The notes: generated by a model from the letters alone, not told the origin. A stretch of 64,000 nt of DNA from Exiguobacterium artemiae 255-15 (GCF_000019905.1 NC_010556.1:894001-958000), one strand, 5' to 3'. Positions 35,165 to 43,832 are shown, counted from the stretch's first letter. Numbers and translations are program-made.

Positions 35165-36115
35165 ATGAAGTGGTTACTGGGTGTAGATATCGGCGGAACG
35201 ACGGTCAAGATGGCGATTTTAGACTTACAAGGAATTATCGTGGAAAAATGGGAAATCGAAACGGTTATCTTAAATGATGGGGAACAAATTCCGGGAGACA
35301 TCGCCCATTCTTTCTTTGAAAAATGCCAGCAAAGCAATAAACGCGTTGAAGATTTTGTTGGAGCCGGAATCGGGGCACCGGGATTCATCGACTTTAACAC
35401 GGGTGTCGTCGAAAAAGCGGTCAATATCGGTTGGAACAATTTCGAACTCGTCGGAGAATTCGAGCGTTTAACCGGATTACCGGCAGTGATCGAGAATGAC
35501 GCGAACGCAGCAGCAATCGGTGAGATGTGGAAAGGGGCCGGAAGCGGAGCGACAGAACTGCTTGCCGTTACACTCGGAACCGGGGTCGGAGGCGGATTGA
35601 TCACAAACGGTCAAATCGTTCACGGTACAGTCGGTATGGCCGGTGAAATCGGTCATATCACAATGTTGCCGGAAGGTGGTGTCATGTGTGGTTGCGGTCG
35701 TAAAGGGTGTTTGGAAACGATTGCTTCCGCAACAGGTGTCGCCCGGCTTGGTCTTGAAAAACGAAAAGGACAGGTCACTTCTTTGAACGACATCAAAGCG
35801 GTTACGGCAAAAGATGTGTTTGAAGCGTATTCGCAAGGGGATACGGTAGCGAACGAGGTCGTGGAAGAAGTAACGTTCCACCTTGGACTCGCCATTTCGA
35901 ATTTAGCCAACAGCTTTAATCCTGAAATCATCGTCATTGGCGGCGGCGTTTCAAAAGCAGGCGAGGCGCTGATGGCTCCATTACAAGAGACATTTAAGCG
36001 ATTTGCTTTGCCGCGGGTCTTCGGATCAACGACCTTCAAAATCGCTGAACTGGGTAATGACGCAGGTGTCATCGGCTGTGCTTGGTTGGCGAAACAAATG
36101 TTTCTGAAAAAATAA
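35165..36115 (+). CDS. glcK: Glucokinase, ROK family
   Basis: 316 residues from ATG 35165, 8 nt after AAGGGAG (the ATG at 35159 is too close). It has the ATP-binding DIGGTTVK near the N-terminus, catalytic ENDANAAA (about residues 101-108), GTGVGGGLI, and the zinc-binding CGCGRKGCLE of the ROK family (about 175-184). It phosphorylates glucose in the cytoplasm. Gene order yqgQ-glcK is as in B. subtilis. Confidence 0.95.
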   Translation: MKWLLGVDIGGTTVKMAILDLQGIIVEKWEIETVILNDGEQIPGDIAHSFFEKCQQSNKRVEDFVGAGIGAPGFIDFNTGVVEKAVNIGWNNFELVGEFERLTGLPAVIENDANAAAIGEMWKGAGSGATELLAVTLGTGVGGGLITNGQIVHGTVGMAGEIGHITMLPEGGVMCGCGRKGCLETIASATGVARLGLEKRKGQVTSLNDIKAVTAKDVFEAYSQGDTVANEVVEEVTFHLGLAISNLANSFNPEIIVIGGGVSKAGEALMAPLQETFKRFALPRVFGSTTFKIAELGNDAGVIGCAWLAKQMFLKK

Positions 36116-36129
36116 TAAGTAAATGTTTT

Positions 36130-36164
36130 AAAAAAAAGATTCGATATTTTGAATCTTTTTTTTA
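36130..36164 (+). terminator. Terminator of glcK
   Basis: AAAAAAAGATTC pairs with GAATCTTTTTTT around an 8-nt loop. Between here and 36337 I see only AT-rich leader sequence for the next gene. Confidence 0.88.
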
Positions 36165-36337
36165 TTTACAAACGTAATAAAAGTATGTGAATGTAAAGTA
36201 TCGACCGGATTCCGGTTGCATTTTTGTAAAAGTAAGCGTAAAATTTTCACGTGATACGGGTATAAATAGATTAAGACATGTAAGACGTGTAAAAGTTCAA
36301 TCAAAAAGGACACACGTATATTAGGAGGCAGGTTTTT

Positions 36338-38263
36338 ATGCAGCAAGACTCAAGCATCTGGTCGCGTATGCGGCTAAAGCTGGGTCAAGGTGTACGCAGT
36401 ACGTATAAGGAGCACAAGCTCTTTTGGATTGCGACACTTCTGATTTGGTTAAAAACATATTTGGCGTATACGCTCTTTTTTAATGTGCCGGTCACCAATT
36501 CGGCCCAGGCATTCATCTTACTGATCAATCCAATCAGTTCGGCACTGTTTATGTTTGGATTCAGTTTCTTCTTCCGCGGAAACGTTCAAAAATGGTTCAT
36601 CTACGGAACTCTTGTCGTTGCGACACTTGTTCTGTATGCGGATATCATTTTCTTCCGTTTCTTCAATGACTATTTGACATTACCGGTTCTGTTCCAGACA
36701 TCGAACGCAGAGACAGTATCCGCTTCACTAACTTCATTATTGTCATGGGCAGATTTGCTGATTGTCGGTGACTTGTTGATTCTTCCATTCTTCCTTCGAA
36801 AAATGGATATGTCGAAAAATATTGCATCACGCGGACGTGCGATTCTCGCTTTCGTCGCAGCAACAGCCGTTTTCCTTGGGAACCTGGCACTTGCTGAAAC
36901 AGAACGGCCGGAACTATTGACACGTGCGTTTGACCGCGAGCTTCTCGTTAAAAATATCGGGACGTTTAACTTCCATATGTACGATGCGTTGATCCAGTCA
37001 AAAACGTCAGCACAAAAAGCAATGGCGGACAGCTCGGAGCTCTCTGAAGTGCAAGGGTTTGTAGATTCTAAGTACGCTGAACCGAACCCGGCGATGTTTG
37101 GGAAGTATAAAGGGAAAAACGTCATCGTGATTTCATTTGAGTCAGCTCAATCGTTTGCTGTCGGCTTAAAAGCACCGAATGGGCAGGAAGTCACACCTAA
37201 CCTTAATAAACTGATCAAAGACTCGCACTATTGGGATAATTTCTATCACAATACTGGACAAGGAAAAACATCGGACGCCGAGTTTATCTTGGAAAACTCG
37301 ATTTATCCACTCGGTCGTGGATCCGCATTCTTTACAAATGGAGAAAATGAATTCCGCGCCACACCTGAGATGTTAAAAGAAGACGGTTATTATTCAGCTG
37401 TTTTCCATGCAAACAACAAGTCATTCTGGAACCGTGATATTGTTTACAACAGTTTCGGAGTGGACCGTTTCTTCTCGGAAACAGATTACGATTTAGGTAA
37501 TCCGGAAGATTTAACAGAGTGGGGCTTACTGGACGATAAGTTCTTTGAGCAATCGTTACCGATGCTGAAAGATCTTCCGCGCCCGTTCTACTCGAAGTTC
37601 ATCACGTTGACGAACCATTATCCGTTTGAAATGCCCAAACCGGAAGATGAACTCGTACCGCCGCTTGAAACGAGTTCGACGACATTAAATCATTATGTTC
37701 AAGCACTCGCTTATCAAGACATGGCGCTCGGTAAGTTCATCGAAGGATTAAAGAAAGACGGCACTTGGGATGATACGATTTTCATGGTATACGGTGATCA
37801 TTACGGAATCTCGACGAATCACAATGCTGCGATGGCGGAATTGTTGAAAAAAGACGAGTTAACACCGTATGATGTTGCTCAATTACAACGTGTACCGTTC
37901 TTGATCCACTTACCTGGACAAGACAAAGGTGTCAAACACGATGAGGTCGCAAGTCAAATTGATATCAAGCCGACGTTGTTAAATCTGCTCGGTTACGATT
38001 TCAAAGATGAAGTATTGTTCGGAACGGATCTGTTCTCGAAAGAACATAAAGATTATGCGTTGTTCCGGGACGGTTCTGTCGTAACGGATAAGACAGTCTA
38101 CACGCAAGAGACATGTTATGACCGTAAGACCGGTGAAGAAGTCACAGACGAGAAAGACGGCGCTATCTGTAAAGAGTCCGTCAAACAGTCTGAGAAAGAA
38201 CTCGGTTTATCGGATAAAGTCATCTATGGTGATCTGTTACGTTTCCTTCAAACTTCTAAATAA
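36338..38263 (+). CDS. Lipoteichoic acid synthase family protein
   Basis: 641 residues of the LtaS/YqgS group. Five membrane helices in the first 195 residues precede an extracellular sulfatase-fold domain. The catalytic Thr lies in NTGQGKTSDAEF (about residues 302-313); Mn ligands are E in ISFESAQSF and the D/H of YGDHYGIS. It polymerises glycerol phosphate from phosphatidylglycerol. In B. subtilis four paralogues exist, and position after glcK matches yqgS. TAGGAGG precedes the ATG. Confidence 0.92.
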   Translation: MQQDSSIWSRMRLKLGQGVRSTYKEHKLFWIATLLIWLKTYLAYTLFFNVPVTNSAQAFILLINPISSALFMFGFSFFFRGNVQKWFIYGTLVVATLVLYADIIFFRFFNDYLTLPVLFQTSNAETVSASLTSLLSWADLLIVGDLLILPFFLRKMDMSKNIASRGRAILAFVAATAVFLGNLALAETERPELLTRAFDRELLVKNIGTFNFHMYDALIQSKTSAQKAMADSSELSEVQGFVDSKYAEPNPAMFGKYKGKNVIVISFESAQSFAVGLKAPNGQEVTPNLNKLIKDSHYWDNFYHNTGQGKTSDAEFILENSIYPLGRGSAFFTNGENEFRATPEMLKEDGYYSAVFHANNKSFWNRDIVYNSFGVDRFFSETDYDLGNPEDLTEWGLLDDKFFEQSLPMLKDLPRPFYSKFITLTNHYPFEMPKPEDELVPPLETSSTTLNHYVQALAYQDMALGKFIEGLKKDGTWDDTIFMVYGDHYGISTNHNAAMAELLKKDELTPYDVAQLQRVPFLIHLPGQDKGVKHDEVASQIDIKPTLLNLLGYDFKDEVLFGTDLFSKEHKDYALFRDGSVVTDKTVYTQETCYDRKTGEEVTDEKDGAICKESVKQSEKELGLSDKVIYGDLLRFLQTSK

Positions 38264-38266
38264 TTT

Positions 38267-38307
38267 AAAAGACGGGGACGATGTGTAATCGTTCCCGTCT
38301 TTTTTTT
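38267..38307 (+). terminator. Terminator of the LTA synthase gene
   Basis: AAAAGACGGGGACGAT pairs with ATCGTTCCCGTCTTTT (one wobble), T8. Confidence 0.95.
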
Positions 38308-38336
38308 GAGGTATTACTTCCACACTGTCAGGCTAC

Positions 38337-38377
38337 AAAAAAGGTCAGCACTCCGATTTGGAATGCTGACCTTTTTT
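38337..38377. terminator. Bidirectional terminator facing the DUF2759 gene
   Basis: A 14-bp perfect stem AAAAAAGGTCAGCA / TGCTGACCTTTTTT; serves the minus-strand gene ending at 38391 and backs up the plus-strand terminator. Confidence 0.9.
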
Positions 38378-38390
38378 GTGTAAACCATGA

Positions 38391-38570
38391 TTATGACGGA
38401 ATTCCGCCGAAAATCAATGTCGCAATACCAAACCAACCGAATAAGATAACAGTCAGTCCAGCAAATACGAGTGGAAACATTTGACGTTTCTTAAGTGAAC
38501 GCAAGACGGCCCACACGCCGACGAGTGCAACGATAAAGAAAAGCCAACCGATTGGTTGATCCAAATGCAT
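38391..38570 (-). CDS. DUF2759 small membrane protein (YqgW-like)
   Basis: 59 residues from the ATG at 38570, which follows AAGGGGGAATACGTC; an upstream ATG at 38594 lies before this site. It has two membrane helices (about residues 7-23 and 33-53) separated by LKKRQM. It matches the DUF2759 family, YqgW in B. subtilis, of unknown role, at the same place between the LTA synthase gene and yqgX. Confidence 0.8.
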   Translation of the reverse strand: MHLDQPIGWLFFIVALVGVWAVLRSLKKRQMFPLVFAGLTVILFGWFGIATLIFGGIPS

Positions 38571-38735
38571 GACGTATTCCCCCTTAAAAATCACGTTATG
38601 AAGTTCACGAAGATTTCACTTAAATCTCACTTTTTAGTTTAGCCGACTGAGCGAATAAAGTCGAGAGGGGGGACGACGAACTTTCGACAATTTCGTGTAT
38701 AGTAGAGAAGAATATCAACAAAGGAGTTTGATGAG

Positions 38736-39353
38736 ATGGAAATCGTAAGTATTACTTCAGGTATGGCTTCGGAAAACGGCTATCTTCTTTTTAAAGAAGG
38801 AAAATGTTTAGTGATTGATCCGGGAACGGAAGATATGCGTTTTTTTGATGAAATTGAAAAACGCGATGCTAAGGTCGAAGCCATTCTTTTAACACATGCC
38901 CACTTCGATCATATTGGCGGTGTCGATATGTTGCGGCGTTTTACGTCGGCTCCGGCATACATTCATCCAAATGAAACGAAATGGTTGTCGAATCCGAATC
39001 TGAATGGATCGATTAAGTTCAACATGCCGCCATTAAAGGTGAAGCCGGCAGAACAATTGTTGGTAAGCGGTTCTTTGGAAATTGGTCCGTTTCAGTTTCA
39101 TGTTTTGGAAACACCGGGACACTCACCGGGCAGTGTGACGTTTTATTTTAAAAAAGAGCAGGTTGCATTTGCAGGGGATCTGATTTTTAAACGAAGTGTC
39201 GGTCGAACGGACCTGGAAGGCGGCGATCAAGACGTACTGATGCGGTCCATCGATCGTGTCATTGCAGAAATACCGCACGATACAACATTTTATCCGGGAC
39301 ATGGACCGGAAACGACGTTACGTCAGGAAATCAAGCACAATCCTTTTTTCTGA
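38736..39353 (+). CDS. MBL-fold metallo-hydrolase, glyoxalase II-like (YqgX)
   Basis: 205 residues with the metallo-beta-lactamase signature THAHFDHIGG (about residues 51-60), a second His at ETPGHSPGS (about 130), Asp in AGDLIF, and a final His in YPGHGPET. It is similar to B. subtilis YqgX; family members hydrolyse thioesters, and some act in the bacillithiol-dependent glyoxalase pathway. The physiological substrate is not certain. AAAGGAGTTTG precedes the ATG. Confidence 0.88.
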   Translation: MEIVSITSGMASENGYLLFKEGKCLVIDPGTEDMRFFDEIEKRDAKVEAILLTHAHFDHIGGVDMLRRFTSAPAYIHPNETKWLSNPNLNGSIKFNMPPLKVKPAEQLLVSGSLEIGPFQFHVLETPGHSPGSVTFYFKKEQVAFAGDLIFKRSVGRTDLEGGDQDVLMRSIDRVIAEIPHDTTFYPGHGPETTLRQEIKHNPFF

Positions 39354-39360
39354 AGAAATG

Positions 39361-39399
39361 AAAAAATCCCTCGTCTTCATTCGAAGGCGAGGGATTTTT
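39361..39399. terminator. Bidirectional terminator between yqgX and the DUF2626 gene
   Basis: AAAAATCCCTCGTCTTC pairs with GAAGGCGAGGGATTTTT (one wobble). Confidence 0.93.
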
Positions 39400-39401
39400 G
39401 T

Positions 39402-39665
39402 TCACATTTGGAAGTTGGACCAATACGTGAAGACGATAAAGAATACTGTTAAGTACGCTGCAAAAATGTAGACATACGTTTTTTCAGTTAGGCGAAGATA
39501 GCCTAATGCTGCAAAAAATACTGTTTGTGCCAAGAAGACGAAGCCCATAACTAAAAATGAATCCGTATGTTCACTTGAGCTGGCATCTCCACCTAGAGCG
39601 CCGATAAATGCCATGACTGCAATGATGCCAGTCCAAAATCCGAGTACGCGGTACATTCTCCCCAT
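39402..39665 (-). CDS. DUF2626 small membrane protein (YqgY-like)
   Basis: 87 residues with three membrane helices (roughly residues 8-24, 36-56 and 64-82). It begins MGRMYRVLGFWTGI, as in the DUF2626 family that includes B. subtilis YqgY. A shorter start at the second Met is possible. AGGGGGTTAT precedes the first ATG. Function unknown; location next to yqgX and yqgZ is conserved. Confidence 0.82.
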   Translation of the reverse strand: MGRMYRVLGFWTGIIAVMAFIGALGGDASSSEHTDSFLVMGFVFLAQTVFFAALGYLRLTEKTYVYIFAAYLTVFFIVFTYWSNFQM

Positions 39666-39798
39666 TCATATAACCCCCTAAATCCGACAGATAGTCAATA
39701 TACGTACTTATTTTACCAAGCAAACAATCATCCGTCCATCATGTTCTAGTGTTTGTTAAGGAATAACTGTGAACAAAAGATGAAGTTTGAAAAAAACT

Positions 39799-39827
39799 TG
39801 TACAATAGTTGTACAAAAGGTGTACAA
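39799..39827 (+). repeat. Three TGTACAA repeats at 11-bp spacing before the Spx-family gene
   Basis: TGTACAA occurs at 39799, 39810 and 39821, exactly one helical turn apart. Each contains the palindrome TGTACA. The third overlaps the -35 position of a TATAGT (39844-39849) 17 bp away. This is an operator-like array for an unknown regulator. Confidence 0.6.
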
Positions 39828-39843
39828 AAGGAAGAATGCGTGG

Positions 39844-39849
39844 TATAGT
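39844..39849 (+). promoter_or_regulatory. -10 element of the Spx-family gene
   Basis: TATAGT with TGTACA (39821-39826) 17 bp upstream as a weak -35, and GAGAGGAGGAG further down before the start codon at 39891. Confidence 0.5.
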
Positions 39850-39890
39850 TTCTGTAATGAAAAGCGTAGATTTTGAGAGGAGGAGCAATA

Positions 39891-40277
39891 ATGGCGAATG
39901 AGTTGATATTTTTCACGTATCCAAGCTGTACATCTTGTCGTAAAACGAAATCATGGTTAAAAGAGGAACATGTTGATGTAGAGGAACGTCATCTGTTCAG
40001 AAATGCTCCAACAGTAGATGAGTTGATGGAATTGCTTAAACTTTCAACAGATGGAATCGAAAGTTTACTGGCGACACGCAGCCAAGCATTTAAAGATTTG
40101 GGAATTGATGTCGATGACATGAAATTAAGCGAACTACTTCGTTTGATGAGTGACAATCCAAAATTGTTACGCCGTCCAATCATTACTGACGGTAAACAAC
40201 TTGTAATCGGATACGATAAACCAGGACTCGAGACACTTGCGAAACGTAAAAACCGAATTATTGCCCAAGTATCTTAA
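39891..40277 (+). CDS. mgsR: Spx/MgsR family redox regulator
   Basis: 128 residues from ATG 39891 after GAGGAGGAGC. It is an ArsC-like thioredoxin-fold protein with the redox CxxC (CTSCRKTKSW, about residues 12-21), and the PIITDGKQLVIGY segment that follows RRP. Spx-type proteins bind the RNA polymerase alpha subunit. Its position matches B. subtilis yqgZ (mgsR), which modulates part of the general stress response. Whether it is sigma-B dependent here cannot be seen. Confidence 0.85.
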   Translation: MANELIFFTYPSCTSCRKTKSWLKEEHVDVEERHLFRNAPTVDELMELLKLSTDGIESLLATRSQAFKDLGIDVDDMKLSELLRLMSDNPKLLRRPIITDGKQLVIGYDKPGLETLAKRKNRIIAQVS

Positions 40278-40309
40278 AGAAGCCGATTTGTTTCGGCTTC
40301 TTTTTTTTT
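40276..40309 (+). terminator. Terminator between mgsR and comGA
   Basis: AAAGAAGCCGA with TTCGGCTTCTTT, then T8. Only 28 nt separate it from the comGA start. Confidence 0.92.
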
Positions 40310-40336
40310 GTATTTTTTGATTAAGGAGGTGTTGGG

Positions 40337-41179
40337 TTGAGAGAACAGATCAGTCAATTGATTCACCAATTTGAAACGGTTGGAGCGACCGATGTGCATT
40401 TTATTCCAGGTGACCAAACGGCACAAGTCATCTGTCGGGCGAATGGCGGGTTAAACGAACAATCCTCGATACCGATTGACCAGTACCGGTCGATCGTCAG
40501 TCACGTTCGCTATGAAGCCAACCTAAAGGAACAGAATGAACGAATTCCTCAAAGCGGTCTTTATCCTCTGGAAGAGAACGGGATGCGTGTTTCCATCTTA
40601 CCGAGCCGATATGGTGATGCCATGTCCTGGCGATTTTACCGGGCGGTCGTGTCTGACAAAGTTGCGGCCGGTTTGCTTGATCCTGAAGACGATTTAATCT
40701 GGATGAAACAACAAACACATGGATGCATTATCATTTCGGGCACGACAGGAGCGGGGAAAACGACGATGCTTTACTCGTTGATGGCCTCGATGGAAGGGAA
40801 ACGGATTATTTCGGTCGAAGATCCGATCGAATGCAGCGTACCGGGAATTTTACAGCTGGAGTTAAATGCGAAGGCTGGTTTTGATGCGACCCGGTGCTTT
40901 GAAGAAATTCTCCGGGCTGATCCGGACTGGATTGCTTTTGGTGAGGTGAGAACGGCGGAAGCGGCACGATTGACCATCAATGCGGCACTGAGCGGTCATG
41001 TCGTGTTGTTTACGCTACATGCAGGATCGATTGCTGAGGCGATGCTGCGATTAAGGACATTAGGTATAACGAAAGAAGAATTATCAGTATGCAAAAAAAT
41101 CATTCATCTATATCGGGAGGAGGGGAACGTGCGCTGTACCGTCGAAAACTTACAAGCGCTAGCAAAGGTCGGTTCTTAA
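40337..41179 (+). CDS. comGA: Competence pseudopilus assembly ATPase ComGA
   Basis: 280 residues, a type II/IV secretion ATPase with Walker A GTTGAGKTT (about residues 135-143), an Asp box and a His box region (FGEVRTAEAARLT). It starts with TTG, 6 nt after a perfect AAGGAGGT; no ATG fits. It is shorter than B. subtilis ComGA (about 356 residues), mostly at the N-terminal and C-terminal ends. It powers assembly of the DNA-uptake pseudopilus at the membrane. First gene of comGA-GG. Confidence 0.92.
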   Translation: MREQISQLIHQFETVGATDVHFIPGDQTAQVICRANGGLNEQSSIPIDQYRSIVSHVRYEANLKEQNERIPQSGLYPLEENGMRVSILPSRYGDAMSWRFYRAVVSDKVAAGLLDPEDDLIWMKQQTHGCIIISGTTGAGKTTMLYSLMASMEGKRIISVEDPIECSVPGILQLELNAKAGFDATRCFEEILRADPDWIAFGEVRTAEAARLTINAALSGHVVLFTLHAGSIAEAMLRLRTLGITKEELSVCKKIIHLYREEGNVRCTVENLQALAKVGS

Positions 41180-42135
41180 ATCGATTCCATCGCCTCTTGT
41201 CAAAAGGAATCTCAACAAAAGAGGCACTCGATATACTGATTCGTTTTGAAGACCCTTTGCTTATTCCGGTCATTCGTGAGATTCAAGAACGATTACAACA
41301 GGGCAACCGGCTTTCGTTTGCCCTCGAACCGTTAAACCTGCCGACCGCGTTACAACAATTACTTAGAGTAGGAGATCAAACGGAACGTCCGCTGATGATT
41401 TTACGACAAGTCATCCGATTACTTGAGCTTGAAAGTCAGATGAAAAAGAAGTTTTGGAAGATGGCCCGTTATCCAATTGTCTTGGCTGTCAGTCTGCTGT
41501 TGCTATTCATGTTTTATGCCCTCTACGTATTTCCTTCCCTGCTCGAGATGTCGAATCCGGCTACCTTACCTCCGTTCGTCCGTCCCCTCATTCATCCTTC
41601 CGCCAAATACGTCATGGCATTTGCTCCGCTGACAACGATGGTCGGACTGATTCTTCTGATCCGCCGTATACCGATAAAACGACTGTTGCGGATGAAGATG
41701 ATTCAAAAAATGCTTCGTTTGTATTACAGCTATCTGTTTACAATCGAGGTCGGCTCCTTCATCGATGCCGGATTTTCATTGGAAGAAGCTTTTCATGCCT
41801 TGGAACAAGGGCAAACCGGTAAAAAGAAACAGATGTACCAGATGTTGCATCACCGTCAAAAAAGCGGTCAACCATTATCGGAAGCGATGCAGGATGAAAA
41901 CATCATTGATGTTGAAACTGTCGGATTGGTTCATATTGCACGGGAAAGTGGTGATTTAGGCCCTTTATTACTGGAACAGGCAGCATTGTTACATGAATCG
42001 ATTGAGGAAGAAGTCGAAAAGAAACTGTTGCTGATTGAACCGGCATTGTACGGAGGATTAACCGTGATGACAGGCACACTATTCTTGATTCTGTATTATC
42101 CGATCCAACTCGCGATTCAGCAACTTCCATTTTAA
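41089..42135 (+). CDS. comGB: Competence pilus inner-membrane protein ComGB
   Basis: A GspF/PilC-type polytopic protein of up to 348 residues, with three membrane helices (about residues 130-150, 175-193 and 325-345) and two cytoplasmic helical repeats (FLNRFHRLLSKGIS early, then YSYLFTIEVGSFIDAGF). The start is uncertain: ATG 41089 overlaps comGA by 91 nt and has a poor ribosome-binding site, while GGAGGAGGGG (41116-41125) would suit the CTG at 41134. It anchors pseudopilus assembly with ComGA. Confidence 0.9.
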   Translation: MQKNHSSISGGGERALYRRKLTSASKGRFLNRFHRLLSKGISTKEALDILIRFEDPLLIPVIREIQERLQQGNRLSFALEPLNLPTALQQLLRVGDQTERPLMILRQVIRLLELESQMKKKFWKMARYPIVLAVSLLLLFMFYALYVFPSLLEMSNPATLPPFVRPLIHPSAKYVMAFAPLTTMVGLILLIRRIPIKRLLRMKMIQKMLRLYYSYLFTIEVGSFIDAGFSLEEAFHALEQGQTGKKKQMYQMLHHRQKSGQPLSEAMQDENIIDVETVGLVHIARESGDLGPLLLEQAALLHESIEEEVEKKLLLIEPALYGGLTVMTGTLFLILYYPIQLAIQQLPF

Positions 42136-42155
42136 AGAGACGAGGAGTCGATTAA

Positions 42156-42473
42156 ATGAAACGGTTTATTCAAAATCAACGAGGGTTTACATTGCTCGAA
42201 ATGGCAGCTGTCCTGCTGATCATTTCTTTGCTTTTACTCGTATTGATTCCGACGATGACGAGCGGGAAAGATCAGGCGAAAGGAGTCAGTTGCGAAGCAA
42301 ACATCCGTGTCATCCGTTCCGAAGTAAATCTTTACTATGCCAAGGAGAAAAAATATCCAGAATCACTGCAAACCATCAATCGAGGAACGGCGGAAAAACC
42401 GAACGAGCTTGCTTGCGATCAGGAGACCTATACGTATGATGCGAAGACTGGGGAACTTACGAAAGTCAAATGA
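42156..42473 (+). CDS. comGC: Major competence pseudopilin ComGC
   Basis: 105 residues. A short basic leader ends at RG, followed by FTLLEMAAVLLIISLLLLV, the type IV prepilin cleavage site and hydrophobic helix; E5 of the mature form is present. A C-terminal pair of Cys (CEAN and LACDQ) could form a disulphide. It is the main subunit of the transformation pseudopilus, processed by ComC. GACGAGGAG precedes the ATG. Confidence 0.94.
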   Translation: MKRFIQNQRGFTLLEMAAVLLIISLLLLVLIPTMTSGKDQAKGVSCEANIRVIRSEVNLYYAKEKKYPESLQTINRGTAEKPNELACDQETYTYDAKTGELTKVK

Positions 42474-42903
42474 CGGATTTACATTAATTGAGATGACGGT
42501 TGTCCTCGTAATGATCGGATGCCTGTTAGTGTTACTGTTGCCGACCGTCATTGAGCGGCGGCCGGCCTTGTATACGTTGGAACAGGACATTGGAATACTC
42601 GAGCAGGATATCCAAACACTTCGACTGATTCAGTATTCTAAAACGAGTGACCAGAATCAGATGCAGCTTCGTTGGAAAAATGACGGGAAAGGTTATTTGG
42701 TCATGGCGAATGACCGGCTGTTATGGCAACGGACGTTTCAACCGGGGCATTCCTGTGTCGTACCTTCAAACGGACGGATCATTTATTTTAAAAGTTATCA
42801 TTCGACGTATGCCTCGACCTGGGTCTGTCAATCGACGACACAAGCATTTGAAATCAAATTTTTACTCGGCAACTATCAGATGCTGATTCAAAAATTGAGG
42901 TGA
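42436..42903 (+). CDS. comGD: Competence pseudopilin ComGD
   Basis: 155 residues from ATG 42436, 10 nt after AGGAGA inside comGC; the open frame extends further upstream but that part is not prepilin-like. The prepilin motif NDGFTLIEMTVVLVMIGCLLV is at about residues 13-33. A minor pseudopilin; start overlaps comGC by 38 nt. Confidence 0.85.
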   Translation: MMRRLGNLRKSNDGFTLIEMTVVLVMIGCLLVLLLPTVIERRPALYTLEQDIGILEQDIQTLRLIQYSKTSDQNQMQLRWKNDGKGYLVMANDRLLWQRTFQPGHSCVVPSNGRIIYFKSYHSTYASTWVCQSTTQAFEIKFLLGNYQMLIQKLR

Positions 42904-42908
42904 AAACC

Positions 42909-43220
42909 GTGAAAAATATAAGTGTTCAGCAACAGGGATTCACACTCCTTGAAGTCGTCTTGTCAATGGTTGCCATCGCGTTTTTCCTGATACTCGCAAT
43001 CGATCCTGTGTTGTCTGTTCAAAAGCAGAAAAATCAATTGCTGGTCGAAACGCGGCGGCTCGATCAAATGGCATCCGATCAAATTGCAGAAAAAAGAACG
43101 GGATACGATATCCGGGAAGGGATGTGGTGTAGTGAGGGGCTCTGTTTGGCGAGCTCAATCCGGAACGACACTCCTCGAAATTTCGTTGGTCCTTTGGCTG
43201 AGCCCGCTCTTATTGATTAG
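42909..43220 (+). CDS. comGE: Competence pseudopilin-like ComGE
   Basis: About 103 residues from GTG 42909, after GAGGTGA that overlaps the comGD stop. It carries the prepilin helix QQGFTLLEVVLSMVAIAFF at about residues 8-26. The C-terminal third overlaps the start of comGF in another frame. Identity rests on the order of the comG operon; ComGE proteins are poorly conserved. Confidence 0.75.
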   Translation: MKNISVQQQGFTLLEVVLSMVAIAFFLILAIDPVLSVQKQKNQLLVETRRLDQMASDQIAEKRTGYDIREGMWCSEGLCLASSIRNDTPRNFVGPLAEPALID

Positions 43221-43563
43221 TCTGATTGCTATGACACAAATCGTCAGTACCGCACATCAGGAACAACGGATGGATGAAGAGTTATTTTTTCATACGATTG
43301 AACGGCTGATGTGGCGAAGTACTTCTTGTGAGAAGCAGGGGGATGAGGTTCACGGCGTGGACGTCGATCCGGAAGAGGAGCCGATCAAGTGGCGGCTCGT
43401 CCGTGTCCAAAATCAAATCCGATTAAAAAAAGAATTTGGAGGCGAACTGACTTATGCCCACGATGTAACGCATTATCAGGTCCGGCAGGAAGGACGGACG
43501 CTGATTTTCGAGCTCAATCAGCGTCAACGAACCGTTCAGTGCAAGAACACGGGTTCATCCTGA
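43132..43563 (+). CDS. comGF: Competence pseudopilin-like ComGF
   Basis: 143 residues from GTG 43132, after GGGAAGGGA; the open frame upstream lacks a good start. It has the prepilin-type SGTTLLEISLVLWLSPLLL at about residues 10-28, with Glu5 kept, then two Cys (TSCEKQG and VQCKN) that suit a ComGF-type disulphide. It overlaps comGE by 89 nt and comGG by 25 nt. Confidence 0.78.
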   Translation: MRGSVWRAQSGTTLLEISLVLWLSPLLLISLIAMTQIVSTAHQEQRMDEELFFHTIERLMWRSTSCEKQGDEVHGVDVDPEEEPIKWRLVRVQNQIRLKKEFGGELTYAHDVTHYQVRQEGRTLIFELNQRQRTVQCKNTGSS

Positions 43564-43832
43564 TTCAAACCTTGTTACTCCTGCTCGGGATAGGTGTGGC
43601 CATCTTGTTAGGCTGTCATCAGATGGATGAAGCGGTCAAGCAGATTCAACTGGAGAAAGAGGCGTTACAACTCGAGTCGCTGGTACGAGCCGCGACGGAC
43701 GACTGCCGTCAAGATGAAACCGTTCGGTATCCGATTGGCCGGGTTATCTGTACACGGACAGATAAAGGCTTTAAAATGGAAGCGATACTAGATAACGGAC
43801 AGAGAATCGAGGCGGTCGTTTCGAATGGATAA
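43539..43832 (+). CDS. comGG: Competence protein ComGG-like
   Basis: 97 residues from a GTG at 43539, chosen because it begins just before EHGFILIQTLLLLLGIG, a membrane helix of prepilin type lacking the normal Glu5 (Ile-Gln in its place). There is no clear ribosome-binding site, so translation is probably coupled to comGF. The long upstream open frame is a shadow. Assignment relies on position as seventh comG gene. Confidence 0.68.
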   Translation: MQEHGFILIQTLLLLLGIGVAILLGCHQMDEAVKQIQLEKEALQLESLVRAATDDCRQDETVRYPIGRVICTRTDKGFKMEAILDNGQRIEAVVSNG

